A DNA stretch of 64,000 bases from Sinorhizobium sp. 6-70 (GTDB lineage Bacteria; Pseudomonadota; Alphaproteobacteria; Rhizobiales; Rhizobiaceae): NCBI RefSeq assembly GCF_030124375.1, contig NZ_JASKLS010000002.1, forward strand, positions 449,802 through 513,801, in the 5' to 3' direction. The notes under the pieces were generated by a model. The model was not told the origin of the DNA. It did no database searches and worked only from the letters and a program-made list of their open reading frames with translations. Positions 45,806 through 55,204 of the stretch are shown piece after piece; positions within the stretch are counted from its first letter, which is position 1; each line of letters starts with the position of its first letter. Position numbers and translations under genes: made by a program.

Positions 45806-47110
45806 TCACTCGTAGATTCTGAAACGACCGACCAGTTCGTGCACCTCCTCGCGCACGGCCGTCTCGATCGCCGTATTGCAGGCTTCGCCATAGGCCGCCA
45901 GGCCGTCGATGACACTCATCGTCAGGCGCCCAACCTGGCGGAATTCTTCCGGGAGGAACCCGCGGGTCGTGCAGGCCGGGGTACCAAGACGGACGCCCGA
46001 TGTGACCATCGGGCCTTGCGGGTCGAACGGGATCCCGTTCTTGTTGCAGGTGATGTGGGCGCGGCCGAGTGCCGCCTCCACCGCCTTGCCGGTGAGGTTC
46101 TTGCGCCGCAGATCGACCAGCATCAGATGCGTATCGGTGCCGCCCGAGACGATATCCACCCCACCTTCGGACAGGGTTTCGGCAAGAGCCTTGGCGTTGG
46201 CCACGACGTTTGCGGCGTAGACCTTGAATTCAGGCGTCAGTGCCTCGCCGAATGTGACCGCCTTTGCGGCAATGACATGCATCAGCGGACCGCCCTGCAG
46301 CCCTGGGAACACGGCCGAGTTGATCTTCTTGCCGATCTCCTCGTCGTTGGACAGCACCATGCCACCGCGCGGGCCGCGCAGCGTCTTGTGCGTGGTGGTG
46401 GTTACGACATGGGCGTGCTCAAGCGGATTCGGATGCACGCCACCCGCAACCAGCCCCGCAAAATGTGCCATGTCGACGAAGAGCTTTGCGCCCACTTCGT
46501 CGGCGATTTCGCGGAATGCCTTGAAGTCTATGACGCGCGGATAGGCCGAGCCACCGGCGAGGATCACCTTTGGCTGATGTTTCCTGGCCAGATCGCGCAC
46601 TTCGTCCATATCGATGCGGTGGGTGTCGGGGCGAACACCGTACGAAACGACGTTGAACCACTTGCCCGACTGGTTGACCGGCGCGCCATGGGTGAGGTGT
46701 CCGCCGGCGGCGAGGTTTAGGCCAAGGAAGGTGTCTCGCGGCTGCATCAGCGCCATGAACACCGCTTGGTTGGCTTGGCTTCCGGAATTAGGCTGCACGT
46801 TGGCGAAGGTGCAGTTGAACATCGTCCTGGCGCGTTCGCGGGCGAGTTCCTCGACCTCGTCGACATACTGGCAGCCGCCATAATAGCGACGGCCGGGATA
46901 GCCCTCGGCATATTTGTTGGTCAGCACCGAGCCCTGTGCCTCGAGCACTGCCCTGGACACGATGTTTTCCGAGGCGATCAGTTCGATTTCATCGCGCTGG
47001 CGGTTGAGTTCGCGGTCAATCATGCCGCTCACGGCTGGATCAGCCTGAGCTAGGCCGCTGCGGAAGAAATGGCTAGCACTGCCGATGCCGGGTCTGGTGG
47101 GAATATTCAT
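45806..47110 (-). CDS. glyA: Serine hydroxymethyltransferase
   Basis: A 434-residue protein from the ATG at 47110 with ribosome site GGAGGAG; the longer frame to 47365 is antisense to ppc. Core motifs are [54 protein letters not shown] and [14 protein letters not shown], and the PLP Lys242 is in [14 protein letters not shown]. It joins methylene-tetrahydrofolate to glycine to make serine, so it links the methyl group from N-methylglutamate oxidation to the serine cycle. It follows ppc by 43 bp on the same strand. It is likely a dedicated second copy besides a housekeeping glyA elsewhere. Confidence 0.94.
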   Translation of the reverse strand: MNIPTRPGIGSASHFFRSGLAQADPAVSGMIDRELNRQRDEIELIASENIVSRAVLEAQGSVLTNKYAEGYPGRRYYGGCQYVDEVEELARERARTMFNCTFANVQPNSGSQANQAVFMALMQPRDTFLGLNLAAGGHLTHGAPVNQSGKWFNVVSYGVRPDTHRIDMDEVRDLARKHQPKVILAGGSAYPRVIDFKAFREIADEVGAKLFVDMAHFAGLVAGGVHPNPLEHAHVVTTTTHKTLRGPRGGMVLSNDEEIGKKINSAVFPGLQGGPLMHVIAAKAVTFGEALTPEFKVYAANVVANAKALAETLSEGGVDIVSGGTDTHLMLVDLRRKNLTGKAVEAALGRAHITCNKNGIPFDPQGPMVTSGVRLGTPACTTRGFLPEEFRQVGRLTMSVIDGLAAYGEACNTAIETAVREEVHELVGRFRIYE

Positions 47111-47153
47111 TTGGCTCCTCCCTTGCGGCGCTTCACTGCGCCGTGAATGCACG

Positions 47154-49846
47154 TCAGCCGGTCCACCCGAGGCCGGCCGAGATGCAATTGATCGAAAGCA
47201 GCAGTGCATTGACCACCCGCTTCGGGCGAGCGGAAGCGCCGTCCTGGGCGCGCACTTCGCGCAGCAGTTGCACCTGCAGGCGATGGATCGAATCCATCTG
47301 CGGACGTATGCGGTCGAAATGGCGCTTGAAGGCGGGGAACCGTTCAGAGAGGTCCAGGTGGCCATTGACTTCCGAGATCATCTTGCGTGTCAGCGCGCAT
47401 TCCGCAGCGATCTTGCAGTAGATGCGCTCGCCGATCTCACGGTCTTGCACGAGGCCGGCATAAAGGCGGCCAATCTCCATGTCGGACTGGTAGAGGCCCT
47501 TGTCGACCTCGTCGATGACGAGCCGGAAGAAGCGCGAACGCTCGAACATTTGCCGAAGCAGGTCTAGCCCCGCCTCTCCGCGTATATTGACGAAGGAATT
47601 CAGCGCGCTACCGATGCCGTACCAATTGGTGATCAGATGCCGGTTCTGGCTCCAGGCGAAGACCCAGGGAATAGCGCGCAGGTCGGAGATATCGCGAGCG
47701 CCAAATCGGCGCGCCGGGCGGGAGCCAATCTTGAGCAGCGACAGCTCTTCAACCGGGCTCGCCTGGTTGAAGTAGGCGATGAAACCAGGCTCGCGGATCA
47801 GTCCCGAATAGGAAGCCTGCGACATGCCGGTCAGCGCTTCCAATGCTTCGCTGAATTCCGGATTATCCTTAAGCTCGACCTCGTTGCGCGACTTGACCGA
47901 GTGGGCGAAGACGCTGGCGGCGAGGATCTCGAGCTGGTAAAGGCCCGTGCCGCGGTTGGCGAACTTCGACGATACCACCTCGCCCTGTTCGGTGACACGC
48001 ATGACCCCGCCGATTGTGCCGGCGGGCTGGGCTGCGATCGCCCGGCCGGTCGGCGCACCGCCACGGCTGACCGAACCGCCGCGTCCATGGAAGAAGCTGA
48101 TCTTGACTTTGCGCTTTTGGCCAAGCGCGGTGATGCGCCCCTGCGCCTTGTTGAGCTCCCAATTGGAGGCGAGAAAGCCGCCGTCCTTGTTGGAGTCGGA
48201 ATAACCGAGCATGACCTCCTGGCGATTGCCGAACTCGCGGACCGAGCGGCGGACGATCGACACGCCGAGCAACTGGTCGAGAATCTCGGGCGCGGCACGC
48301 AGGTCGGCGATCGTCTCGAACAGCGGCACGACACGCAGATTGATGGTACCGCTGCCGTCGAGCGCAGTGGCGAGGCGCAATACTGGGCGAGCACATAAAC
48401 GGCGAGCAGGTCGTCGCTCGACCGCGTCATGGACAGGATGAAGGCACCGATCGCGCCGCCGTTCGGATCCGACGAAGCCGCGCGAATGACATCGAACAGA
48501 TCGAGCAATTCCTGCGCTTCATCGGACAGGGTGTTGCGGTCGGCTGCCAGTTGTTCGCCGGAATGCAGCACCGTCCGGATGCGCGCGGTCCATTGCGGCG
48601 TGTCTGGGGCTGGAGCATCGACTCCATCCGCATCCCTGAACAATTCTGCCAGGACGCGATTGACGACGGTAGAATTCTGCCTGATGTCGAGCGAGACGGT
48701 GCGGAAGCCAAAGCTCTCGACCTGCCGGCGCAGCGGACGGACAAAGCGCCCTGCTGCCAGATTGGCGCAGAGTTCAACGAGGACGTTTTCCAGATCGCTC
48801 AGGTCGGTCCTGAAGGCGGCCGCACGTGTATAGGGCCTGGCCGGCGCTTCGCCGCGCATCGCCTGCAGACGTGCCAGCATTGCCGCCGCGAACTGGCGCA
48901 GCGGCTCGTCGGGATTGCGCGCGACAATTTCGGAAGCACAGCCGGTACGATGCAGCACCCGGGCCAGCGCTTTGCTGAAGTCGTCCGGAACATCGACAAC
49001 GTTGGCACTGACACTGAGTACAGTGACCAGTCGGCGAACCTGCTGGATGTACCAGCCGATGATTGCCTGGCGGCATTCGTTCAACGCATAGGCAGTTATT
49101 TTCGCAGTGACGTTCGGGTTGCCGTCACGATCGCCGCCGATCCACGACGCATAACGCATGAATGACGGCACCTTGAAGTCGTAGTCGGGATAGTGACGCG
49201 CCAGCGCCTCCTCAGCTGCACCATAGAGTTTCGGCGTTGCTTCGAAGATGACTTCGCGGAAGAAATGCAGGCCCCAGGCGATCTCGCGCTCAACCGACGG
49301 ACGTTCAAGCCGCAGTTCACCGGACATCCACAGGAGCTCGATCTCGCTTTGAAGCTCGTTGATGTGCTGGTCGCGCTCGCGCGGCGCCCAGCGCCGCTGT
49401 TCGAGTTCGGTCAGCTTGCGGTAGATACGCCGGTGGATTTCGAGGACGGTGACACGCTTGGCCTCGGTCGGATGGGCGGTCATCGTAGGCCCGACGCAGA
49501 GATTGCCAAGTGTGGCCTGAATATCCTCGGCCGGGTAGCCGGCCGCCGCAATTTCACCGATGACGTTGGAGAAGGAGCCGACAATCTCGTCCGCGCCGCC
49601 CATCTGCTCGAGTTCGCGGCGTGAACGCATCGCCAGCAGTTCGTTGGCGATGGCGACGAGCTGGAACCAGATGCCGGTCGCTTGCAGCGCGCAGATGCGC
49701 TGCTCGCTGGGCAGGGCGTCCAACGGCACTGCGCCAGTAAGGACCGACGCCAATGCGGGCTCGCGCTCACTGACGACCGACAGCAGTAGCCTGAACAGCA
49801 GGCTACGCACGTCCTCACGAAAGTTGAGCGGTCTGCACTCCTCCAC
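47154..49846 (-). pseudogene. ppc: PEP carboxylase with one apparent 1-nt frameshift
   Basis: About 897 residues once joined, the usual family length. The first frame (GTG at 49846 to about 48385) holds TMTAHPTEAKR with catalytic His125, WIGGDRDGNPNVTA and RTVSLDIRQN. The second (from about 48384) holds LDGSGTINLRVVPLFETI, MLGYSDSNKDGGFLAS, ISFFHGRGGSVSRGGAPTG and the end ISAGLGWTG. Adding one T near 48382 (TATTG to TATTTG) joins them as VLAQYLRLATALDG. The enzyme makes oxaloacetate from PEP and bicarbonate for the serine cycle. Either a real deletion or a sequencing error broke it. All motifs on both sides are intact, so any inactivation is recent. Confidence 0.87.
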
Positions 49847-50246
49847 AGCGACACCCGTTTATCTAGCTGTTGTTCCCAGGAGCAGCCGAAGCAGGCCACC
49901 CGCGTGCCCCACAAGCGCCTTTCGTGGGAAACAAATCTGAGCAGCAGCAGAGTGCTTTTCGCCGCCGTTGAAAACGCCCGGTCGGGTAGAAATCGGGTGC
50001 GTTCGGGTAGTGTCGGACTGATCGAAGGATAGTCGACTTGTGTAGTGTGGCAGCTACCCTTTCGAACCAATTCCGCGTCCCTTGCCGTGCCGGCTTTGCC
50101 TGAGAGGGGGACCGGCACTCAATCATTTCTTCGAGACCTCACGCGCCAGGCGGGCGCAATGCATGAGCGCATCTTTGCTCATGGCTCTCTGTGGCATCGG
50201 CGTATTTCGACCTGCCGGATATGCACCACCCGCGTCGCTGCGCTTC

Positions 50247-50271
50247 AATTCTTGCCAGACTGGTAAGAATT
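50247..50271. promoter_or_regulatory. 25-bp inverted repeat, probable operator of permease operon
   Basis: AATTCTTGCCA, GAC, TGGTAAGAATT: 11-bp arms with a single mismatch and a 3-nt centre, 93 bp upstream of the -35-like box at 50364. The symmetry and placement suggest a dimeric regulator site. Confidence 0.6.
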
Positions 50272-50363
50272 TTGAACGCGGCTCGGATTGATAAAGATCA
50301 ATCTATTCAAGGTCATTGTGTCCGGATCTCGAAACGCAGCGGCGGCAAGCGGGACAGCTTCAC

Positions 50364-50391
50364 TTGACAGTGATTTCACTTTGCCTAACAT
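50364..50391 (+). promoter_or_regulatory. Sigma-70-like promoter of small-protein/permease operon
   Basis: TTGACA at 50364-50369 and TAACAT at 50386-50391 are spaced by 16 bp. The first gene (ATG at 50498) follows about 100 bp downstream with a GGAGGAGG ribosome site. Confidence 0.6.
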
Positions 50392-50497
50392 TCCTGAGAG
50401 GCAAATATTTTCGCCGTGCAGAAAATTTTGCCTATCCAAAAACAAGAATGGACCCAAAACGGGCCGGAGGAGGAACCCCATTGGAGGAGGAAACTCA

Positions 50498-50815
50498 ATG
50501 GAAGCAACGCTCAGCAAGCCTCTTGAAGACGCGACTCTCAGTCAGCGCATCCATGCCATGCATAGACGCGACCGTGCCTGTCTAACGACGTTCGTCGTGG
50601 TGCTGTGGGCCACGCTACTGTTCGCACTGTTCACCGTCTGGCCCTACATATCGCTGCCCCCAATCGGCATCATCCTGACCGTGGCGTGCGTGTTGGTCCT
50701 GGTCTTCAACACAGCCGCGATCGTGGCCATGCTGCGCCACTACGAGGAAGACAAGCACTTTATCTACGGCCTCGATCTCAAGCATCTCGACGAGATGCGC
50801 CGCCACAAGTTCTAG
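50498..50815 (+). CDS. Small two-helix membrane protein, permease operon gene 1
   Basis: A 105-residue protein from the ATG at 50498 behind a strong GGAGGAGG site; upstream in-frame ATGs lack one. It has two membrane segments (TTFVVVLWATLLFALFTVWP and IGIILTVACVLVLVFNTAAI) and a polar tail, HYEEDKHFIYGLDLKHLDEM. I recognise no family. It begins a four-gene plus-strand run with two further small membrane proteins and an APC permease, with gaps of 10, 16 and 12 nt. It may be a subunit or assembly factor of that transporter. Confidence 0.75.
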   Translation: MEATLSKPLEDATLSQRIHAMHRRDRACLTTFVVVLWATLLFALFTVWPYISLPPIGIILTVACVLVLVFNTAAIVAMLRHYEEDKHFIYGLDLKHLDEMRRHKF

Positions 50816-50825
50816 GAGTGGCACC

Positions 50826-51209
50826 ATGGCATATGAACCCCCCAAACAAAGCATGGCGGGCCAGATCTTCGACGTGATCACTTTGCTCGTGCTCACTATC
50901 GGCGCGCTCTACATACCGCTCTATCTGGGCCTTGCCGGAGCAGCCAAGGTGCCGAACCCGATCACCAATCCGACCTGGGAATCGCTCGGCCAGAACGCCA
51001 CGGAACAGCAGCAGTGGGCGGCACTGGGCATCACCGATCCGGCCGCCGCAAACGAAATCATCACCGCCCGCTTCGACTACAGCTTCAGCTGGACTGCGCT
51101 CATCGTCATGGCCGTGCTCGTCATCGGCTATTTCGTGATGGTGGTTCGGCTTTCCGACAGGGAATACCGCGAGGTCATCGAAGAACGCTTCGGCACGAAG
51201 CGGCGCTAG
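50826..51209 (+). CDS. Small membrane protein, permease operon gene 2
   Basis: A 127-residue protein with ribosome site AGGAG before the ATG. It has two hydrophobic segments (FDVITLLVLTIGALYIPLYL near 15-35, WTALIVMAVLVIGYFVMVV near 89-107). Between them is a polar periplasmic-type loop of about 50 residues with PTWESLGQNATEQQQWAALG. The tail (DREYREVIEERFGTKRR) is charged and cytosolic. No family was recognised. It lies 10 nt after gene 1 and 16 nt before the 53-residue gene, so it belongs to the same transcript as the permease. Confidence 0.75.
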   Translation: MAYEPPKQSMAGQIFDVITLLVLTIGALYIPLYLGLAGAAKVPNPITNPTWESLGQNATEQQQWAALGITDPAAANEIITARFDYSFSWTALIVMAVLVIGYFVMVVRLSDREYREVIEERFGTKRR

Positions 51210-51225
51210 GGAGGCTAGCTTACCA

Positions 51226-51387
51226 ATGTGGAACCTACTCGAATACGCGGCCTGGGCACTGTCGGCGCTGTTCGGCGTGCTGATGGTCGCCGATCTCATC
51301 CGCATCGACATCACCTATGACAACGAACTGCTGATCTCTTCTCGCGAAGGCGAGATCGAGGCGACTGCAGAACGCCACGAGATCTAG
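51226..51387 (+). CDS. 53-residue membrane protein, permease operon gene 3
   Basis: A 53-residue protein starting MWNLLEYAAWALSALFGVLM, with one membrane helix (about 3-22). An acidic cytosolic tail follows (VADLIRIDITYDNELLISSR, then EGEIEATAERHEI). A GGGAGG ribosome site lies about 11 nt upstream. It sits 16 nt after gene 2 and 12 nt before the APC permease start, in an unbroken gene run. The size and placement suggest a small regulatory or stabilising subunit of the permease. No homology was recognised. Confidence 0.7.
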   Translation: MWNLLEYAAWALSALFGVLMVADLIRIDITYDNELLISSREGEIEATAERHEI

Positions 51388-51399
51388 GGGGGAACAGCA

Positions 51400-52797
51400 A
51401 TGCAAGATCTCGCATCAACCGCAGCCGGGACCGACAGGATTCGCCTGCTGCGAGTGCTCGGGCCCTCGCACGTCTGGGCACTCGGCGTCGGTATCGTTCT
51501 CGTCGGCGAATATATGGGCTGGAACTTTTCCGTCGGCAAAGGCGGCATGATCGCCGGCCTGATGGCCTGTTGGGTGGCCGGCCTGCTCTACACCTGCGTC
51601 GCCATGATCGACTCGGAGGTGACGTCGACGGTTGCCGCAGCCGGTGGCCAATACGCCCAAGCCAAGCACATCGTCGGGCCCCTGATGGCCTTCAACGTCG
51701 GCCTCTTCCTGGTGATGGCCTACACCATGCTTGAGGCCGCCAACGCCATCACCGTCGGCTTTCTTCTCGATACGGTGGCGGGTATGCAGGGCCAGGCGGG
51801 GCTCCACCAGCAACCCTTCATCGTCCTCGCCATCATGTTCCTGGCGTGGCTCAACTATCGCGGCGTGCTTGCGACCCTGACCTTCAACCTGGTCATCACC
51901 GCCATCGCCTTCATTGCGATCGTAGCCTTGTTCGTGTCGGTGCAATTCGGTGCCTCGGCAGTACCGCTCGACTTCTCGGCGATCACATCGGATCCCCTGC
52001 CCTATGGCTGGGTCGGCATCGTCGCATCGCTGCATTTCGGCCTCTGGTACTATCTGGGGATTGAGGGCACCTGTCAGGCGGCTGAGGAAGTGCGCTCACC
52101 TGCCCGCTCGCTGCCCTATGGCACAATGGCCGGCATCATGACGCTGCTGATCGCAGCCACCATGACCTGGTACATCTGTTCTGGGCTGATGCCGTGGGAA
52201 TATCTCGGCCAGGCCGGCACACCATTGTTTGACGCCGCGCGCGTCACCGGCAACACCTCGTTGATGGTCCTGCTCTTCGTCGGCACGGCGTTCGCCACGC
52301 TTGCCTCGGCGAACGGCTGCATCAACGACGCTTCCCGCGCCTGGTTCTCGATGAGCCGCGACCGTTATCTGCCAAGCTGGTTCGGCGCGGTCCATCCGGT
52401 CTATCGCACGCCCTATCGCGCGATCGTGTTCCTGGTTCCCATCGCGCTCATCTTCGCGCTCGGTGCACCGCTTGACCAGGTTGTGACCTTCTCGATCCTG
52501 TCGGGCCTGCTCGGCTACACCTTCATGACCTTCAACATGGTGATGTTCCGAAACAAATGGCCGCTCGACAGGATCAAGCGCGGCTACGTGCATCCGTTCC
52601 ATCCCTTGCCGACGATCGTGCTGCTCATTCTGTGCTCCACCGCCTACTTCGCCGTGTTCCTCGGCTACGGTACGCAGCTGAGCGCGATGATGTGCTTCTA
52701 CATCGTGGCTTCCCTCTGGTTTCACTTCCGACGCTACAAGTTCGTGCGCCGTGGCGACCAGTTCACCATGCCGTGGCCGAAGCCACAGGGCTATTGA
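51400..52797 (+). CDS. APC-superfamily amine/amino acid permease
   Basis: A 465-residue inner-membrane protein with about 12 hydrophobic segments, resembling ethanolamine and amino acid permeases of the APC superfamily. The first helix region is VWALGVGIVLVGEYMGWNFSVGKGG, where APC proteins bind the substrate backbone. A later conserved stretch is GIEGTCQAAEEVRSPARSLP. It likely imports a small amine or amino acid by proton or sodium symport. Its position between the serine-cycle genes and the N-methylglutamate genes makes methylamine-related compounds or ethanolamine good guesses. It is the last gene of the run with three small membrane proteins. Confidence 0.85.
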   Translation: MQDLASTAAGTDRIRLLRVLGPSHVWALGVGIVLVGEYMGWNFSVGKGGMIAGLMACWVAGLLYTCVAMIDSEVTSTVAAAGGQYAQAKHIVGPLMAFNVGLFLVMAYTMLEAANAITVGFLLDTVAGMQGQAGLHQQPFIVLAIMFLAWLNYRGVLATLTFNLVITAIAFIAIVALFVSVQFGASAVPLDFSAITSDPLPYGWVGIVASLHFGLWYYLGIEGTCQAAEEVRSPARSLPYGTMAGIMTLLIAATMTWYICSGLMPWEYLGQAGTPLFDAARVTGNTSLMVLLFVGTAFATLASANGCINDASRAWFSMSRDRYLPSWFGAVHPVYRTPYRAIVFLVPIALIFALGAPLDQVVTFSILSGLLGYTFMTFNMVMFRNKWPLDRIKRGYVHPFHPLPTIVLLILCSTAYFAVFLGYGTQLSAMMCFYIVASLWFHFRRYKFVRRGDQFTMPWPKPQGY

Positions 52798-52893
52798 GCG
52801 ACAAAGTCGGCGGCGCCTTCGCGTCGCCGACGCTTACGGGCGCGTTGCCGGTCTCGGATCCCGCGCTCTATCCTTTTATTCCGTCCATCGCGC

Positions 52894-53631
52894 TTGACGC
52901 GGCAAAGTGACGGCAAAGCCAAGGTGCTCGCGGTGATCACCACTTTTGTATTTTCGCTCTTCGTCGTGGCTTCCGGATCATGGATGGGCGCGCGCGCGAT
53001 CCGTGACCACAGGGCGGCCATGGCGGAGCGCCGCAGTCTCCTGGACGGCGCGGCGCTGCTGCTTCCGCTCGCACGCATCACCCACGGGGCAGATCAGTTC
53101 CCAATTCTCTCCGGCATCCTCGGCGATGGCAGAAAGATAAGGATCGAACTCGTCGCCGACACAATGGTCTGCCGGCGGCTACCGCAACTTTGGCTGAAGG
53201 TCACTCTACTCGAAGCCGCCGCATGCCACCGGCCCAAGCTCGGTGCGCTGGCCCGGCCGACCGGCGCCGAATTCTATTCGCTCGTCCATGAGATGCCGCA
53301 CTGGTTCACGCCTCCGCCCACCGAGGCCGCCCTCTTGATGCGCGGCGACGACAGCGCCTCGCCCGAGCACGTCGAGCGCGCTAGAGCGATGTTCGGCAGC
53401 CTGTTTTCGGATCCGACGCTCAAGGAGGCCGCGATTACGCCGCGCGGCGTGCGGCTCGTCCGGCAGTTTGCGCAGGGCGAGCGCGGCGCACATCTGCTCT
53501 TACGGCAGGCGCGCTTTGCAGTCACCGCGATTGCGCCTGACCTCATACGGCGGACGATCGTCGAGGCAGAGGCCTTGAGCGGTTGCCTGGCCGACGACAC
53601 CCCCATCTCTCCTGCTCCCGCCGCTGTCTGA
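52894..53631 (+). CDS. Membrane-anchored protein of unknown function
   Basis: Up to 245 residues from a TTG; GTG codons at 52924 and 52933 are other possible starts, with no clear ribosome site at any of them. An N-terminal membrane helix (VLAVITTFVFSLFVVASGSW) is followed by a basic, Ala/Arg-rich part likely in the periplasm (MAERRSLLDGAALLLPLARIT...). No motif is recognised. It lies 96 bp after the permease and 10 bp before a second unknown membrane protein gene. It may form a pair with that gene. Codon usage looks like neighbouring genes. Confidence 0.6.
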   Translation: MTRQSDGKAKVLAVITTFVFSLFVVASGSWMGARAIRDHRAAMAERRSLLDGAALLLPLARITHGADQFPILSGILGDGRKIRIELVADTMVCRRLPQLWLKVTLLEAAACHRPKLGALARPTGAEFYSLVHEMPHWFTPPPTEAALLMRGDDSASPEHVERARAMFGSLFSDPTLKEAAITPRGVRLVRQFAQGERGAHLLLRQARFAVTAIAPDLIRRTIVEAEALSGCLADDTPISPAPAAV

Positions 53632-53641
53632 GGAGGTCGCT

Positions 53642-53911
53642 GTGACCAGACCGATCAATCCCTATCTGGTGCTCGCGCTGGCCGCGACGCTTCCCGGTGC
53701 CGGCCATGTGGCGGCGCGTAATGCCGCGCGCGGCCTCGTCTTCGCCTTCTTCGCGGTATTCTTCTCGGTCATCACCTACAAGACGACGCCCCCTGATCGT
53801 TCCTTTCTCGGGCGGCATGCGGGCGGCTTGTTCGTCTGGGCGCTTTCGATCCCCGACGCTTATCGCCGGGCCCGCATCCGCACAACCATGGCCCGGAATA
53901 CCGGGCTTTGA
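53642..53911 (+). CDS. Small two-helix membrane protein of unknown function
   Basis: An 89-residue protein starting at a GTG with GGAGG at the right distance. It has hydrophobic segments at about 8-25 and 31-47 (ARGLVFAFFAVFFSVITYK) and a third weaker one (GGLFVWALSIPDAY), ending with a basic tail (RRARIRTTMARN). No family was recognised. It follows the 52894 gene after 10 bp. It is probably cotranscribed with it. Confidence 0.65.
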   Translation: MTRPINPYLVLALAATLPGAGHVAARNAARGLVFAFFAVFFSVITYKTTPPDRSFLGRHAGGLFVWALSIPDAYRRARIRTTMARNTGL

Positions 53912-54240
53912 TCTAGAGCCCGTGCGTTCAAATGAACGGACAAGGGACGCTCCAGTACTTTGATTCTAGAGCATCTTATCCGCCTTCAACGATGCCATTG
54001 AAAGCGGGGTGCTCTATTGAGTTGGTCCCGGTGGTTGAGTTGATCCTGCGCGGAGTGGGCGGCTGCTCGATGCACGGCGTCCGGGCTTGTCGGAAGCAGC
54101 CGCGGATCGCCGTGTGACAGACGGCTCAAAACGATCTTCCGTGGCGTGAACGTCCCGGCCTGCGCGATATCGTCACCGCGCAAACTCCCCTGCTGAGTCC
54201 GAAACGGCCGTCAAACGGGCAGGGCTGCAGCTCTCTTGCG
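53912..54240. repeat. Mosaic-type palindromes in convergent intergenic region
   Basis: Contains CGTTCA-AA-TGAACG (53925-53938) within a GAGC...GCTC frame, then TCTAGAGCATCTTATCC and a second imperfect inverted repeat near 53978-54007 (CCGC-x-TTCAA / TTGAA-x-GCGG). This resembles rhizobial intergenic mosaic sequence. The remainder up to purU shows no gene. Confidence 0.5.
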
Positions 54241-55125
54241 TCACCCCATCCGTTCCGACGCATAAGAACCGGGGCTTGGGGGAAACACCACGGTACGGGC
54301 ACCATTCAGAAACACGCGACGGTGAATATGAGCATGGATGGCGCGGGCAAGCACCTGTGCTTCGACGTCCCGGCCGAGCGATACATAGTCCTCCGCGCTC
54401 TGGGCATGGGTGATCCGGACGGTATCCTGCTCGATGATAGGTCCTTCATCGAGGTCGGCCGTCACGTAATGCGCCGTGGCACCTATCAGCTTCACACCAC
54501 GCTGATAGGCCTGCTTGTACGGGTTGGCACCCTTGAAGCTCGGCAGGAAGGAATGGTGAATATTGATGATCTTGCCGGACATAGTCTCACACATCCGGTC
54601 CGACAGAACCTGCATGTAGCGCGCAAGGACGATCAGTTCCGTCCCGGTGCTTTCCACCAGTTCCATGATTCTCCCTTCCGCCTGGGGCTTGTTCTCCTTC
54701 GTCACCGGAATGTGGTGAAACGGGATGTCATGGTTGACGACCACCTTCTGATAATCGAAGTGGTTCGAGACGACCCCGACGATATCGATGGGCAGAGCGC
54801 CGATCCGCCAGCGGTAGAGCAGGTCGTTGAGGCAATGACCGAAACGAGAGACCATCAGCAGCACCTTCATGCGCTCCGACTGGTCGTGGAGGGTGGTCTC
54901 CATCTCGAACTTCTCGGCGATCGGCTTCAGCCCCGCAGCCAGATCCCCACGCGTCGCTCCCTTTTCCGAGACGAATCCGACACGCATGAAGAACCTGCCG
55001 GTGCCAAGGTCGTCGAACTGCGAGCTGTCGGTGATGTTACAGCCCATTTCCGCCAGATATCCCGATATGGCAGCAACGATGCCCCGGGTGGACTTGCAGG
55101 TTACGGTCAAGACACAGTTCGTCAT
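54241..55125 (-). CDS. purU: Formyltetrahydrofolate deformylase
   Basis: A 294-residue protein with an N-terminal ACT domain (about 1-80, starting MTNCVLTVTCKSTRGIVAAI) and a C-terminal formyltransferase-like domain. Catalytic residues lie in INIHHSFLPSFKG (N188, H190) and VTADLDEGPI (D226). It hydrolyses 10-formyltetrahydrofolate to formate and tetrahydrofolate, freeing folate when methyl groups from N-methylglutamate are oxidised. It is the last gene of the glx-gmaS minus-strand group, separated from gmaS by a hairpin (55155-55178) that may lower its expression. Confidence 0.94.
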   Translation of the reverse strand: MTNCVLTVTCKSTRGIVAAISGYLAEMGCNITDSSQFDDLGTGRFFMRVGFVSEKGATRGDLAAGLKPIAEKFEMETTLHDQSERMKVLLMVSRFGHCLNDLLYRWRIGALPIDIVGVVSNHFDYQKVVVNHDIPFHHIPVTKENKPQAEGRIMELVESTGTELIVLARYMQVLSDRMCETMSGKIINIHHSFLPSFKGANPYKQAYQRGVKLIGATAHYVTADLDEGPIIEQDTVRITHAQSAEDYVSLGRDVEAQVLARAIHAHIHRRVFLNGARTVVFPPSPGSYASERMG

Positions 55126-55154
55126 GGGGCGCTCTCTTCGTAAAGACGGTAAAA

Positions 55155-55178
55155 TTCCCCGTGCCGAAGCACGGGGAA
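55155..55178 (-). terminator. UUCG-loop hairpin between gmaS and purU
   Basis: A perfect 10-bp stem, TTCCCCGTGC with GCACGGGGAA. On the minus strand the loop is TTCG and four T residues follow. It is either a partial terminator or an mRNA end-protecting hairpin that sets the gmaS to purU ratio. Confidence 0.75.
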
Positions 55179-55204
55179 GGGCCGCAAAGCGGCTGGGGAA
55201 AATC

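Larger units (their letters stand above)
49847..50497. other. 651-bp divergent regulatory region
   Basis: Between ppc (minus) and the permease operon (plus). It contains a 25-bp inverted repeat (50247-50271) and a promoter-like pair (50364-50391), both described separately. I see no supported gene; short open frames on either strand have no ribosome site. Confidence 0.55.
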
